From Prosopocoilus inquinatus (Eukaryota; Arthropoda; Insecta; Coleoptera; Lucanidae), in NCBI GenBank assembly GCA_036172665.1, contig CM069870.1, positions 70,804,212-70,868,211 on the forward strand: 64,000 nt of DNA, read 5' to 3'. The translations under genes were made by a program, and so were the position numbers. The notes under the pieces were generated by a model. The model saw only the letters and a list, made by a program, of their open reading frames with translations. It did no database searches and was not told the DNA's origin. Shown one piece after another: positions 9,290 to 21,104 of the stretch (position 1 is the first letter of the stretch; every line of letters starts with the position of its first letter).

Positions 9290-11102
9290 TTAATTGTCCT
9301 AAAATACTATCATAAAGTTTGTCTTGAAAAGTAAATAGGAGTGGGCGATATTGGATCTTCTGATCGTGCAGCGGTTCCATCTGGAACCGGTGGAATATTC
9401 AGACAACAAGACTGTTTAAATCTGGTTTAAATTCTTTTTTAATTTTACCAACTATTGTCGTGGTGTAGCAACGAACAGCCGTTTGGGGGGTACCCTGAAA
9501 AGGACCTCCTTTAAAATTAAAACTGTCGGAGATTTTGCTCCAGTACAATATGCATTCCTTTTAGTAGTCTTAAATAAAGTTACTGCAATGTACAAAAGTA
9601 AAAGAGCATTTTAATTAATAAGAATATAAATAATTATTTAGTAAGTAATTACAGTTTTCTTGAATAATTTGATGACGGCGCCATCCGTCAGTGAACTGTG
9701 TAACCACCGCGGTATTTTCCTTTTTTTTGCTGTCGAAATAATTAAAATGATTTCTTTATTAGAACTAAATGACATCGGCAATTTAATTTCAATGTTCTTT
9801 ATCATATATATCAAATTGATTGAATTTTATTTCCCGAGAGAAAGAAACTATACGTGGAGGGACTTGCCGCAGGTAACTGTTTTACCGACATCTCTGGCAG
9901 TGGTGGTGAAACGCCCAACTATGAACGCACGTGCAATGAACCGAACTTGAATAAGTACTTGAAACTTGTTGTGGTGAATTGGAAAATTCGGAGAACTGAG
10001 GAAGGTGCTTCGTGTCTGCCCTGGAAGGAAGTGTACAGTACGCCGTAAAGGGTGAGTGACATTTTTCTTTTTGCTTCGCTCGATTGCCTTGCTGCTCCTT
10101 CTTTTAAGAGGAGCACGAGCGCAGCACAAGTTAAAAAATCCGCCAAATAAACACGTTAGTGTTCGTATAGGACGCTTTCTTTACGTAAAGCCGTCGCAGT
10201 GTTTCGGTTTGAATAATTCGAATTTTTCTCGCGATCGGCGTTGCCAACGTGATTTCGAAGGCCGCCAAAAATCACCACCATCAGCGGGTTTTCTTCAATT
10301 ACGAAACAAACTCGAGGAATGTGACCGCTTTGATTTAAAAATTGTTTATTACGCGGCTAATAAAGTGAGGTTAAAATTTTTACGTGTAGACTGTTGATTA
10401 TGCTTTAAAGGAATTAATAATTCCATTTGTTTGTACTGCAGTTAGGCAAGGCGATATCAGTTGCGTATATTCAGTTGCCTATACTAAGGCAAACAGTTTT
10501 GTTTTTGTGTTGCACGAGTTTTACATATTATAATTATTAAGCAAGAATAATAACATTTATTCCTTGATTGTACTTGTTTTTGATAAATGATCGATGTTTG
10601 TAATTACTGTAAACTTTTAAGGAACTTGTAAATGAGGGCAGAAATTATCGACTCGAACGCCATCTAACAGTAGTAAAGATAGGCAGTCTGTTATTAATAA
10701 TTAAATTTTAATCGATTATCAATTATTGATTTCTTGGTTAATTGAAATTTAAATTTTTTCTATAAAAAATATATACAAGCAGTTATTTTGTAGCGGACAC
10801 CTGAAAAATTGGGATTTAAGTCGACGTTTCGCTGTGCGTTTTCCAGCTTCTTGAGGGAATATTTATACATTTTTATGTAATCTTTAATTAGCTCGCAGTG
10901 TTTTTGTTATGTTTTTTTTTTTACTTTACGCTTTACGCACTTACACCCTTGTGGAAAGCGGCGCGGAAAAATAAATAAATCGTATTGGCGTTAATTTTAC
11001 ACAAAATCAGTGATTATTTATTGTGCATACAGGGGGACGTCAGTGCGCACAACAAAACAGTATTTAACTCGACGTGAAAAAACAAAAGAAAATATAAAAA
11101 CA
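9290..11102. other. No gene recognised; possible noncoding exon near 9880-10052
   Basis: A CCGCAG acceptor at about 9874 and a GGTGAGTG donor at 10052 bracket a stretch with fewer A and T than its surroundings. The longest frame across it stops just before the donor. A downstream frame (10056-10397) looks like a signal peptide but starts at GTG after an in-frame stop. It could be an untranslated exon or chance. The remainder to 11102 is AT-rich with no structure noted. Confidence 0.25.
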
Positions 11103-14100
11103 ATGTTTTTAAAAATCAAAAAAATATTTTTGAAACGGAAGGAAACGGAACTTAAGCAAACCTAACCCAACTGAACCAAAGGTAACTAAACCGACCCTAC
11201 TAAACGAAACCCAAGTGAAGCCAACTCCTTTTAAAACAAAATTTAAAACGTAGAAAACGTGTCAAAGGCAAATCAATTCAACTAAAGTGAACTCAAGTGA
11301 ATCCAAACCAAGAAAGGGATTTTACCAAAAGCTAAGAAAGTAAGAAATGATCAAGAATCGAAACAAAAATGTTAAAAACCAAAATTTTTTGGGAAATTCG
11401 AAAAAACTGAAAAAGATCGCAACAAGAAACGTTAATTAATAATAATAATATAAATTTATTTCAATAAATCATTAAAAAAATATACCTATCACTACAATAG
11501 ATTGAAAAAGGCAACATTGGCCTTAAGAAATAGAAATTACAAGAATTTTTCCTTATACAAATGAAGCAAAAAAAGGAAAACTTAATTAAAATTAAAGCAA
11601 ATTAAACAATTCAAAAAATAAAATGTGAAAAACGTTTCCAGGTCAAGCCAAACCGATTCAACTGAACCCAGCCAGCCTGAGAAAAGATTTTTTTTTACAA
11701 AACAATTCAAATGTAAGAAATTATTAAAAATCGAAACAAAAGTGCATATTATTAAAGATTTTAAAGAAGTAAAAAAAAATGACAACCAGAAAATTGAAAC
11801 AAAAAGTATTAAATATTAATTAAAAGGAAACCCAGCTAATTTAATAACTTGTTTAACTCTAGGAAAGAGATAGCCGATTTGAATACCGATGGAGGAAATT
11901 CTAGAATTTCGTCTCCTCAAGAAGATATAACTGCTACATCATTTGCATCTTGTTTAAACCTCTTCCACTGATGAGAATTGTTTTCAGAACGTTAATTATT
12001 AAGTAGAAGAGCTTTTCTATTGTCTTTTGCTTTTGGAACGCACATTTTCTTTCGCCCCATCGTTTTCTCTCCTTGATCTTTTCTTGCTCGGTCTTTTCCC
12101 GTTTTTCTTTTCCTGCGTTCTTAAAAAAATTATGTCCGTTTATTGTCTATTTCTTTTGAATCCTTTTTATCCTGTTTTGTCTTTTCTTTAGCATTTCCTC
12201 TCATTCGTTTGCTTTCTCCATTTTTTCTCGCCGCCTCGCCCTCTCTGACGTTCTGCTCTTTTCATGCATCCTTTACTTTCCGTCTCTTTTCCACCGTTAT
12301 CTCATTTTTCTCACGCTTTTTTTTTCGATTGTATCCATTTGTTTGAGGTTTCTTTTGTCTTTTAGTCTACAGCCAAACCTTTTTTTTTATTTAAGAAGCT
12401 ATTTATAGAGAGAATTGAAATAGTTTTTTTTATTACCCCATGAGCCAGGGGCTTTTATTACCCGATGAGCCCGGGGGCGGGCATCTGCCCAATTTGCCCC
12501 ACCTTGGCTGCGCCAATGCCTACAGCATCCCACAGATTTAAGAACTCCTATCGATCCTTATAGTTTCATTCAAGAAGGAAAAAAATTAGAAATGAAATGA
12601 AAATAAAATACAGTCGAATGATGAATTAAGGACGAAAATGTTTTTTTTTTTTTAGTTTTTTTTTATAAATTAAATAAATAGTAAATAAGTAATTAAAAAA
12701 ATAAATTGGTGCGAAATAAAATCAAGTAAAATGAAAAACAAAAACAAAAGATGATAAACTGACAGTTAGAAAATAAAAATAAATCAAATTAAATCGAATA
12801 AAAAAAAATTAAATTCAATCTATTGATTGATTACACGTACGACAATTCCACAATAAAACAAAACCAAAACAAAAACGAAAAAGGAGGAGAAACTATGAAA
12901 TGAAATGAAAATAAAATACAATCAGAGCGAATAAAACAGAAACAAGAGATGATCGTCGATGAAGTAAGGACGAAAATAGTTTTTTTTTCTATTTTTTTTT
13001 TACAAAATTAAATAAATAATAAATAAATAATTTAAAAATAAATTAATGTGAAATAAAATTAAGTAAAAGAAAAAACAAAAATAAAAGATGATAAATTGAC
13101 AGTTATAAAAGAAAAAACAAATCAAATGAAATCAAATAAAGTAAAAAGAAAAAAAATCAATGTACCTATTGATTGATTATACGTATTAAAAATTGAATCA
13201 AAATGAAAAAGAAAGAAACAAAAACAAAAGAAGATCGACGATGAAGATAAGTTGCGTCAAATCGAATCAAGAGCATTGACGAATTGTGAAACGAAAGTGT
13301 CAACAAAAGAATAAAACTGATGATGCAAATATAAAATAAAAATGATCGAATCGGTTTATAATTAAAAAAATTGATAAATTTTGAAACAAAAGTTTGAACA
13401 ACAGAAAAAACAAAAGAGAATAAAACTGATACTTAAAACGAATATAAAATAAAGAAGATCGGATCGTTTTATAATTACAAAAATAAATAAATAAGTTCGA
13501 ACAGAATCGCAGATCAAAATTTAACAAAATTTAAGTATAACACTGTTATTACATCTACATCTACATACTGTTATAGAAAAAAATAATTAAATTTGAAAGG
13601 GGGTCGATGAAAATTTTTGTTTTCTTGCAAGGGGCGTCGATGCTTAAAAAAATTGGGAACCGCTGCCATACACCGAGAGTTTTATTTCCAACGCCAAATG
13701 CCTGTTGAATCTGGTGAGAAGTGCACGAGGTTGGCAACAGCGATCAAGAAAATATCTTGCAGTGTCGCCAACCTGTGGGAAACAAATTTTCCTAGAAACG
13801 TAACAACCAATTTGATCACGTGGGAAGTAAGATAAGTTCCGTCAAGTCGAATCAAGAGCACTGTCGAATTTTGAAACGAAAGGTTGAACAAAAGAGAAAG
13901 ACAAAAGCGTATAGAGATATTGAGATATATTACTAATAGTCTACTTAATTTAAATGACAAGAATGTTTACGGGTAGGCAACCAAAGTGACATCTCCATGT
14001 GCTTTTGGTTAGCTACCTACATGTTTTTCTAGCGACCCCACAAGACTCCTACAGGTTTGTTTTCGACCCCCATCGACTCTTACCGTTTCATATACTGCGC

Positions 14101-14238
14101 TGGGAACCCCCCAGACCTAGAAATTACTGAAGGTCAACTTACTTTAAATGAAAAGAATGTTTGTGGGTAGGCAACCAAAGTGACATCTCCCTCTACTTCT
14201 GGTTACCTACGCACGTGTTTTGTTTTCTTTTAAATAAT
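11103..14238 (+). repeat. Family A repeat, copy 2 (about 3.1 kb)
   Basis: Similarity to copy 3 starts at TGTTTTTAAAAATCAAAA and ends at CTTTTAAATAATCC. Inside are the CTAACCCAACTGAACC phrases, the GAAATTCTAGAATTTC palindrome (about 11891), the pyrimidine block, a GCCAGGGG/GCCCCACC block, repeated A-rich blocks, the GGGGGTCGATG junction (about 13599), the GC-richer module (13672-13835), and one and a half units of the 185-bp GGGTAGGCAACCAAAGTGAC tandem (13969 and 14165). Confidence 0.85.
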
Positions 14239-14499
14239 CCATCAATTTCAGCAAATTATAAACTCTATAAAACTGTATTTAATTACGTTAAAATTTTCGT
14301 GTGTGTTTGGGTGTGGCTCGTATTTTTTTTAATTGTTTGCGTTATTTATTTTGTTTCGCGATTTGTTTGTTTTTTTTTCTTCGATTTTTTTTATTTAATA
14401 AGCAAGCCATCGCCGCACCGCGCCGTTGCGAAACGATGCAATCAGCGATTATAAATAACTTTTACGTCTAAAAATAAGCGTGTCGGAAATTTTTTTTTT

Positions 14500-14832
14500 T
14501 TTTAATGTACAGGTTTGTAAAAGACGCACGCTCGAAAGTTGCCGAAATCGGAGTCCCAAATGCGTGTCAGTATTACGGGCGGGCGGCTTCGTCGGAAACG
14601 GGGCCCAAAGCGCCGTCGAGATAGGCGCCAGATTCGCTTGCGGCGCCCCCGTGCGCTCGCGCTCGAAAGGCCAACGACCCGCGAGTGGATTGTCATTTTT
14701 GCCATTTTTTTCTCTTCGACTTTTTTATGTAATGTGTTTACATTCACGCCGGAATTAATGGCTTTTTGCGTACTCGTTTCTGCGTTGAGTTCAACTGCCT
14801 ACCTGTTTGTTGTCGGCGAAACGAACACGTAA
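14500..14832. other. GC-rich, CpG-rich island of unknown function
   Basis: After a T-run and TGTACAG (14507-14513) the sequence becomes GC-rich. On the plus strand the acceptor could open a frame FVKDARSKVAEIG that runs about 36 codons to a stop. Another frame (14539-14832, ATG-start) has an Arg-rich start and two hydrophobic segments. I recognise none of them. It could be a promoter or first exon of an unseen gene, or chance. Confidence 0.25.
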
Positions 14833-15600
14833 CACCACCACCACCCGGCTCTTCTCGTTTCCTACAAAATACACGAACACATTATTCCAAATGAGTAAAA
14901 GAAAAGAAAAAGAAAAAAAAATTAAGTGGCTCCCCGGAAGGTACAAGTGCGTAATCTATAATGCGGTTCAAGATTAGCTCATAAACGGCAACGCTTTTTA
15001 TATGGGTCGAGAGGCAACAGGGTTGCCATTTCTTTCGCAAATGTTTGACAGCTATCATCCATCAAACGTCAGTCGGTTTGGGAACTCGATCTTTTTCTTC
15101 TTTCATCGAGAAATGAAACCGGATTCCATGAAATTTTCAATTATTTGAACAGGTCTTTAGAAACAGAAGTTTCACAATAATATTGCATAGATGGCGCACG
15201 TAAATAAATAAGTCTTAAGGTCACTAAATCAATACACTTGCGTATTCAGGTAACGCCATCTCATTCCCATCATGAGTATAGTGTGTAACAAAGATAACAA
15301 CTATGAATGTCTCAAAAGCAATAAGACAATCAACATTTTTAGGGAATTCTGGTTACTATGATGGCAGTAGTTTACGGCCGGCTATCTAGTCAATAATGTA
15401 TTAGGTTATGTCATTCTATGCAGCCATAGTAAATTACCATTTGTGAAAAGTCACTTTGAATAATAAACTTTCGACTGTATTTTTTTTATCCTAGATGAGT
15501 TTATTGTACGACAAGGATAGATAGAAAAAAAATACTAATGTCACTACCTGAACACGAAGTGTCTCGATTTAGTACCATAAATAAGTCTAGATTCGAAAAG
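14833..15600. other. AT-rich sequence, no gene recognised
   Basis: I see no long frame and no repeated structure beyond single AGATGGCGCAC (about 15189) and ACGCCATCTCAT (about 15252) occurrences of the motif found across the window. Confidence 0.5.
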
Positions 15601-15700
15601 TGTACAGTCGAAAGCAAAAGAAAATAATAGAGACAATTACAGTTTTCTGTAATTTGTCTCCAAAATGGTACGGTTTAAATATGACTTCACAGATAATACT

Positions 15701-15939
15701 AGAGATCCTCTAGTAAAAGTCTGGCAGAATGGCGTTTCATTTAGAATTGGTTCCGCCATATTTCAGCTAAATGTACTTCAGCCAATCATAAGAAGAATGA
15801 CAGTGAAGTTTGGCGCCAACACTTGAATTTGACATTGAAAATAAGCAAGCAAGTTTAGATAATATTGTCAACTTGACACTGATGCGACTTTTTTGCTGAA
15901 AGATGGTTGACTCTGCCAGACTCTAACTAGAGGGTCTCT
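15701..15939. mobile_element. 239-bp MITE with likely 9-bp target duplication
   Basis: The ends are AGAGATCCTCTAGTAAAAGT and, in inverse, AGAGACCCTCTAGTTAGAGT; both continue to TCTGGCAGA. The flanks are GATAATACT (15692-15700) and GGTAATACT (15940-15948), eight of nine identical. A 9-bp duplication would fit a Mutator-like origin. Confidence 0.75.
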
Positions 15940-16249
15940 GGTAATACTTAAAAAGTTTGAAAGCTTTCAGATTTGACAAGCTGTGTGCAGGGCCCCCGTA
16001 ACCATTTGTGCAAAGGGTGCAATGCACGCGGGTGCCGTGTTCAAGAGGCGGCAATTAGCCTCCTGGCCGCAGATACGTATCGTCATTTTTTCGACAAAAA
16101 AAGTAATGGGAAACAGTTTCTTGTCTGGTGAAAATTATTCGAAAAAACTATCCACAAGACTGAACTGTCTTGATGAAGCCGCCAACCTCATGGCAAAACG
16201 TCGAGTAAAATAGAAAAGTTAACAGCCGCAATTAAAAGTTTAATAAAAA

Positions 16250-16385
16250 AATTTTGTGCAAATCGTTTTTGATTGCAGCGAGAACCTCGAGCAGCCTCTG
16301 AACAGCTGTTTCAGCCCTGCTTGGGGCTTCTTCAGCAGAGACGTAGCTCGACATTCCCGCTGCAAACAAAAACGACTTGCCCAAT
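16250..16385 (+). repeat. Dispersed repeat copy (GATTGCAGCGAGAACCTCGA)
   Basis: The sequence matches 27778-27905: GCAAATCGTTTTTGATTGCAG, CTCGAGCAGCCTCTG, ACAGCTGTTTCAGCCCTGCT and the CAGAGACGTAGC phrase. Both copies contain the palindromic CTCGAG and CAGCTG sites. Origin unknown. Confidence 0.7.
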
Positions 16386-16499
16386 TTATTCAATTTGTCT
16401 ACCCTACTGCAATGTCAGGTCAAAAAGCGATAGTAAGATGTCGCTATTTTATCTGTTTAAAAGTTTAATGTTTGCAATTTTCATGTGCTAAATTTTTCA

Positions 16500-17584
16500 T
16501 AAAATATTTAATGTACTTAATAATTTTATTAGGTAAGAAAATAAATTATGTAAGCTGTTGCGGTTTGGATAAAAAAAAATAAATTACATTTTACTTTTCA
16601 AGTTTCTAGAAATTTAAGTTCCTTCTGCATTTGTGATTTTGTCTCTTATTTCTAGTCTCCTTAGACAGATGAAAAAAAAAACAGTGATGTGCGTGTAGAG
16701 ATTTAAACGTAATTTACATAATTGTAGACATGTAGACAATGACGCAGTGTACATCATACTTTATTATGAAGACAATGTAAACAATTGTTTTTTTCTTATG
16801 TATCATAGTCATATCATCAACATAAAAGTATGAACTTTTTAACAATAATAGGCGTATTTTTTCGCTAATAATTTAAGATCGTGTTCCTGCAATTGTGATC
16901 CGTATACTTACGATCCAAATGGCGGCAATCAAGAAAACAACAACAAATATGCCGGATTTGATCAAAACTGTTTGCTTGTTTTTTGTCTATTCATTCTTCT
17001 TCAGCTTTTTATTTTCTGTTTTTTTTTTGCATTTCTCTTCTTTTTAATCGAATTAGTTTTCGCATTTTATTGTTCACCGCTTTTGTTTCCTATGAGTTTG
17101 TTTTTATTTACAATAACTCGTCATTTTTTATTTTTTCCATTGTATTGGTAGTTCTGTTTTTTTTTAAACTTACTTTATCATTTTATCTTTCGCGTTTCTC
17201 CTCAATATACTAAATTGATTTTAACATTTTCTTGATTGACACTTTCTCATAGTTGTCTTTTGTTTTCTACTAGTTTTCATTGTCTGGAGATTCATTTGTT
17301 CTTTCAGATTTCACGAGAGGCGACGATAGTGAATGTAACAATCGTTACATGTTTGTTTTTTTTTTTGTTTGCAATAACTGTCATCGATTTCCATTTTTCT
17401 CCATCGTAGTAATTCTGTTTTTCTTTTTATTTAAAACTGAAATTGTTTCAAAACTCTATCACAGCCCACTTGAATATTGTAAAAATATGTTTAAAATTCT
17501 GCATCTCGCAAACTTTTTGATTAATATACCAAGTATTTCAAATTTTTGGAAAGGTAATTTTATTCTCTTTTCAAAAATGTAAAA
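16500..17584. other. AT-rich, then T-rich sequence; no gene recognised
   Basis: From about 16980 the DNA is T-rich with TTCTTTTGTTTTC and CGTCGATCG-like phrases, resembling the reverse complement of the A-rich part of family A. Open frames here are strings of Phe, Leu and Ser and do not resemble a protein. Confidence 0.5.
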
Positions 17585-17587
17585 GTA

Positions 17588-17940
17588 TACAGGGCGTTCC
17601 ATATAAAAAGTCAGAGGTTCGGCTTATTTCTCAAAAACTATGCGTCTTAGAAAAATGTAACTGACAGTAATGGATTCTAGATTAAAAAGTGCCTTAAGGA
17701 AGTTTTTACAGAAATCGAGATTTTTCATAAATAAAAAAGTTATAAAGGTATTTAAAAATCGCAGAATTTTGAAAAACACCCCGTAGCTTCTAAACGGTTC
17801 GAGATATCGAAATGCGGATTTTACCATTAAACTTGTCATAAAAATCGAGCTCCAGACACCGAAGTCAGTTTTTGTCTAACTCATCTGGAAATAAGCGTTC
17901 CCTTTAAAAGTGTCAAAATTAGCACACCCTGTGCATACAA
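17588..17940. mobile_element. ACAGGG-terminus MITE, about 350 bp
   Basis: The left end is TATACAGGGCGTTCC and the right end, in inverse, GTATGCACAGGGTGTGC. This terminus type recurs at 20090, 24670, 25778, 31689, 45495 and 51621 in the window. The interior has no coding capacity. Confidence 0.65.
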
Positions 17941-18045
17941 AATGAGAGAGAGGCTACCATAGTGAATGTCCGTTAGTTGAATCGATACTTCTCTGTCACT
18001 TTGTGCAAGATTTTATATCAATTCTTGCTTAGTGTGAAACGGGGC
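17941..18045. repeat. Dispersed repeat (GAGAGAGAGGCTACCATAGTG)
   Basis: GAGAGAG, then a ...AGTGAAtGTcCGTTaGTTgAATCGAT...CTCTgTCACT phrase, matches 37610-37690 with moderate divergence. The family is unknown. Confidence 0.55.
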
Positions 18046-18639
18046 TCAGTCGTCAATCTTCTTTTGTTATTTTTTTGTAGTTCATCTTCTTTCATTTGTT
18101 TTGTGTTCATCTCAATTGTGATTTTTGTTTTTTTTTTGCGTACTCTATTTCGGCGTTCGTTTCTTTTTCAATTCGTTCAACGTGTTGTTTTTGTTTTTGT
18201 TTTCATTTTGTCTAGTTCATGCTCGTATTTTATTGCTGTTTCTTTGATTTTTCTCTCGTTTCTGAAATTTAGGTTGTGTGAAGAAACCGACAATTTAATT
18301 GTCTTTATTTTAATGTAACCTCAACTGTGAATGTCAACGGACAATAATTTTCTATATTCTCTACATAGTCTACATAGTCTACGTTGTCTATACACATTTT
18401 TTACACGTAAAAGTATACAAACATTTTGTTTTTTCAAATTTTTTGTTTTTTTTTTAAATTTTTTTAAATAATTTTGATAATTTATCGTTTTCGCATGCCC
18501 CAATTCATCTGTCAGAGGGCGTCAAAATACGGAGTGGCACGCGGGCGGCTTTTGGCCTCGCGTGGGCCTTGGTTGTGTGCAAAATTACAGGAAACTGTAA
18601 TTGTCTGTTGCTTTCTTTTGTTTTCGACTATACTTTCTT

Positions 18640-19814
18640 TCTTCGCTTAAAACAAATGAGGAACGGGGTAAACGTTCCGGCTTGATTCCCCTTCACCGTC
18701 GTCATTTGTTCATGTTAATTATATTGTTATTACGCGATTTCGCGCCGGTGTTCCGCGCAACGCCGATTCTGATTATGTTTATTAATAACGTTATGCAACC
18801 GCGATTACGAGCGCTTCGCAAAAAAGCCCGCCCGAAAATTCGCCAATTCATTTTCACTTTTTCTTTCGCTTTCTTTATTCAAAAACAGAAATCTACAGTG
18901 CGAGCAAGAATGACACTGACACGTGTGAAGTTGCAGCTTACTTGACTTAATACATCAGAGTCTCTGATAAGATGACATAATTTAACTGATTGTGAGCTGC
19001 AACTCCATATACATACAGGTATCATTTGTCGTTTTTGATCACACTGTACATTGTGCAGTTAGAATTAAACGATTCACAGCAGCGTTGCCAGATCAGAAAA
19101 AAAAATTTGCCAATCTTAACAACTCCTGTACATCAGTAATAAAATTTATTAACGGTTGCTAAATTCGTTCTCGTTGCGTTTCTATGATCTCAGTCTGATT
19201 CAACAACCGGTATGTGTGGTCACTGAAAGGTCACACTCATCTCGTCGTTTGCGACGATTCGAGACAATTGTCGAAAAAAGACAAGAGGAAACAGAAATAA
19301 AAGAAAATTGATGAGGACGACACGGCGCAACGTTTAAAAGGAGCAGGTAGGGATCATATAGACAAATATAAACAAAACAGATGTTTGATAGAATTGTAGG
19401 TTATGACTGCGGTAAGTCAATGGCCAAACAGATCATACTAAACCACGTGATCACTTCTCCCCTATCGCTGATAGGTTAGGTGATTTGGTCCTGACCGTTG
19501 ACCTAACCTATACTTAGCGTTTACTTTGAATTTGAAACGTCTAATACTTGCCAAAATGACGGCTGTCAGTGTTAAGTCCACTAAACACTTCAGGATTGCG
19601 TTCAAGAATTGTAACGGGAGAGCACTTTGGACGTTTAAAAGGAAAAGCGAAATGTACAAAGTCACTTACACGAGAGAGAAATAATGTTACCCGGAGCGCT
19701 CTCTTTTCAGTTTCTGAACGAGCCCCAGTTGTAGAAAAATCAGCTTTGCCAACTCAAACAGGCATTCTTGATTACTTCGTAGTATCAAAAAAAAGAAATA
19801 TCGTCTGCGTTTAA
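18640..19814. other. No gene recognised; small ATAGGTTAGGT hairpin
   Basis: ATAGGTTAGGT at 19470-19480 pairs with ACCTAACCTAT at 19502-19512. The remainder holds short unrecognised frames only. Confidence 0.45.
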
Positions 19815-19960
19815 GGCCCGATTTCATATTCGAACTAAAGGAGACTTAAAAATAAAAGTCACAGTCATATGTCCACATAGATGGGAAACCGTAGTTATTT
19901 ATGCATCAGAACGTGACTTTTATTTTAAAGTCTCCTTTAGTTCGATTATGAAATCTAGCC
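19815..19960. mobile_element. PIF/Harbinger-type MITE, copy 1
   Basis: A 146-bp palindromic element with GGCCCGATTTCATATTCGAA and inverse ends, then AACTAAAGGAGACTTTAA-like pairing. It is flanked on both sides by TAA (19812-19814 and 19961-19963). The TWA duplication plus GG-starting ends fits PIF/Harbinger. The second copy is at 41653-41801. Confidence 0.8.
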
Positions 19961-20088
19961 TAAAGCTAAAAAAATGTAAATTAAACGCTGATTATTTTTA
20001 TAACTATTGTTCATAATGACAAGGTAAAAAACTATTTTAAAAAAGAAGTTTAATAAGGAATTATTTAGTATTGCAATACTATACAGGG

Positions 20089-20510
20089 TGATTCTAAATA
20101 TGTGCGAAAAATTTTAAGGATCTATAATTTCCTTCAAGAAAGTGTTTACGAACGTAAGTCAAGAACGGCGCAGTTTAAAAGTTACAGAGTGTTACGACTT
20201 CGGGGTTCGTAAATAATACTCGTCGACTAATCTTAAACACAGAACAGAATACATTGGAAACATTCTATTTTAACAAATAGCACTTCTATTACGTCGCTGT
20301 TTACAGTTCTGTGGTGCTCGTATTCTTCGCTTCTAAATAAGGAAATGCACTCGCTTCCAGATACGCGCGGAAAAGTCCGGAGTTTTCGCGTACGCACGAG
20401 AATGCTCCGCAGCTTTCTCGAAACCATCTGCGGTATTAATTGCGAGCGCCCCAGGCACACAAAAGCCGGCGAAGTACCTGGGCGCCCCGAGCCCAACGCT
20501 GCAACAAATT
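20089..20510 (-). mobile_element. Fragment of an ACAGGGTG-terminus element
   Basis: It opens at TACAGGGTGATTCTAAATATG and continues through TTCCTTCAAGAAAGTG into GC-richer sequence ending near CCTGGGCGCCCCGAGCC. On the minus strand an open frame (20233-20496) covers the GC-rich part, but I recognise no domain and the right terminus is missing. Confidence 0.45.
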
Positions 20511-20519
20511 ATTGTTATT

Positions 20520-21000
20520 AGTATGATTCCCTTTTGTTTTTTATTTAGTACTCTTAATTCGATTTACCGAGTATTGTAGAACTATTTACTTTCGTCCTAT
20601 CTTTATCACCGATCATCTTTTATTTTGATTTCATTTAATTTATTTTTATTCCTTAATTATCAGTTTGCCTTTCATTCGATGCGATTTTATTTTTTAATTA
20701 TCAAATAATTATCTTTTGTGTTTTTCTTTTTTATTTACTCAATTTGAGATTATTTAATTTTACATTTTAATCTTTAATATTTACATTACAGATTAAATTT
20801 TTGGATGCAAATATTTATATCGATTTGCCTTAATCTTAGTTTTGCACGTTTTTATTTTGTTCCTGTCTCTATCCACGATCGTCTTTTGTTTCTGTTTTCA
20901 TTGGATTTGACGATATTTTAACAGTCACTTGAAATTGTTTTACCCTCTTTTTAAAATTCACTTAGTATTTTCTGCTCTTCATACTTAATGCAAAGAAGAC
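20520..21000 (-). repeat. T-rich sequence, family A-like in inverse orientation
   Basis: Read on the minus strand it has the A-rich wording of family A (AAAATAAAAGATGATCGG, GATAAAGATAGGACGAAA, TAATTAAAAAATAAAATCG). It is too diverged to align end to end by eye. Confidence 0.45.
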
Positions 21001-21104
21001 AAACTTTTTCCACTACCTCAAGAGCCCCGCAAAAATCTCTCGCCCGAGGCGACGCAGTTATAAGGCCGCCTCTGCTTGGACTTAATTTTTCATTTTCAAA
21101 TCAA

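Larger units (their letters stand above)
15602..18638. mobile_element. Candidate 3.0-kb element with hairpin-bearing inverted ends
   Basis: Left (15602-15656) and right (18583-18638) contain, in inverse orientation, AGTCGAAAgCAAAAGAAA followed by AGACAATTACAGTTTtCTGTAATTt. Each end carries its own small palindrome AATTACAG-CTGTAATT. The interior includes T-rich sequence, an ACAGGG-type MITE and other repeats but no transposase. The call rests on the roughly 50-bp inverted match alone; two separate insertions of one small repeat are an alternative. Confidence 0.4.

Noticed and set aside
10056..10397. Frame that looks like a signal peptide followed by a small secreted protein
   Set aside because: It starts at GTG, has an in-frame TGA immediately upstream and no ATG; the hydrophobic start comes from a pyrimidine tract.
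19470..19512. CCTAA/TTAGG-like words suggestive of telomeric repeat
   Set aside because: Only single words that form a small hairpin; no tandem TTAGG run anywhere in the window.
20233..20496. 87-codon minus-strand frame in the ACAGGGTG-type fragment
   Set aside because: No recognisable transposase or DNA-binding motif; probably non-coding remnant of the element.
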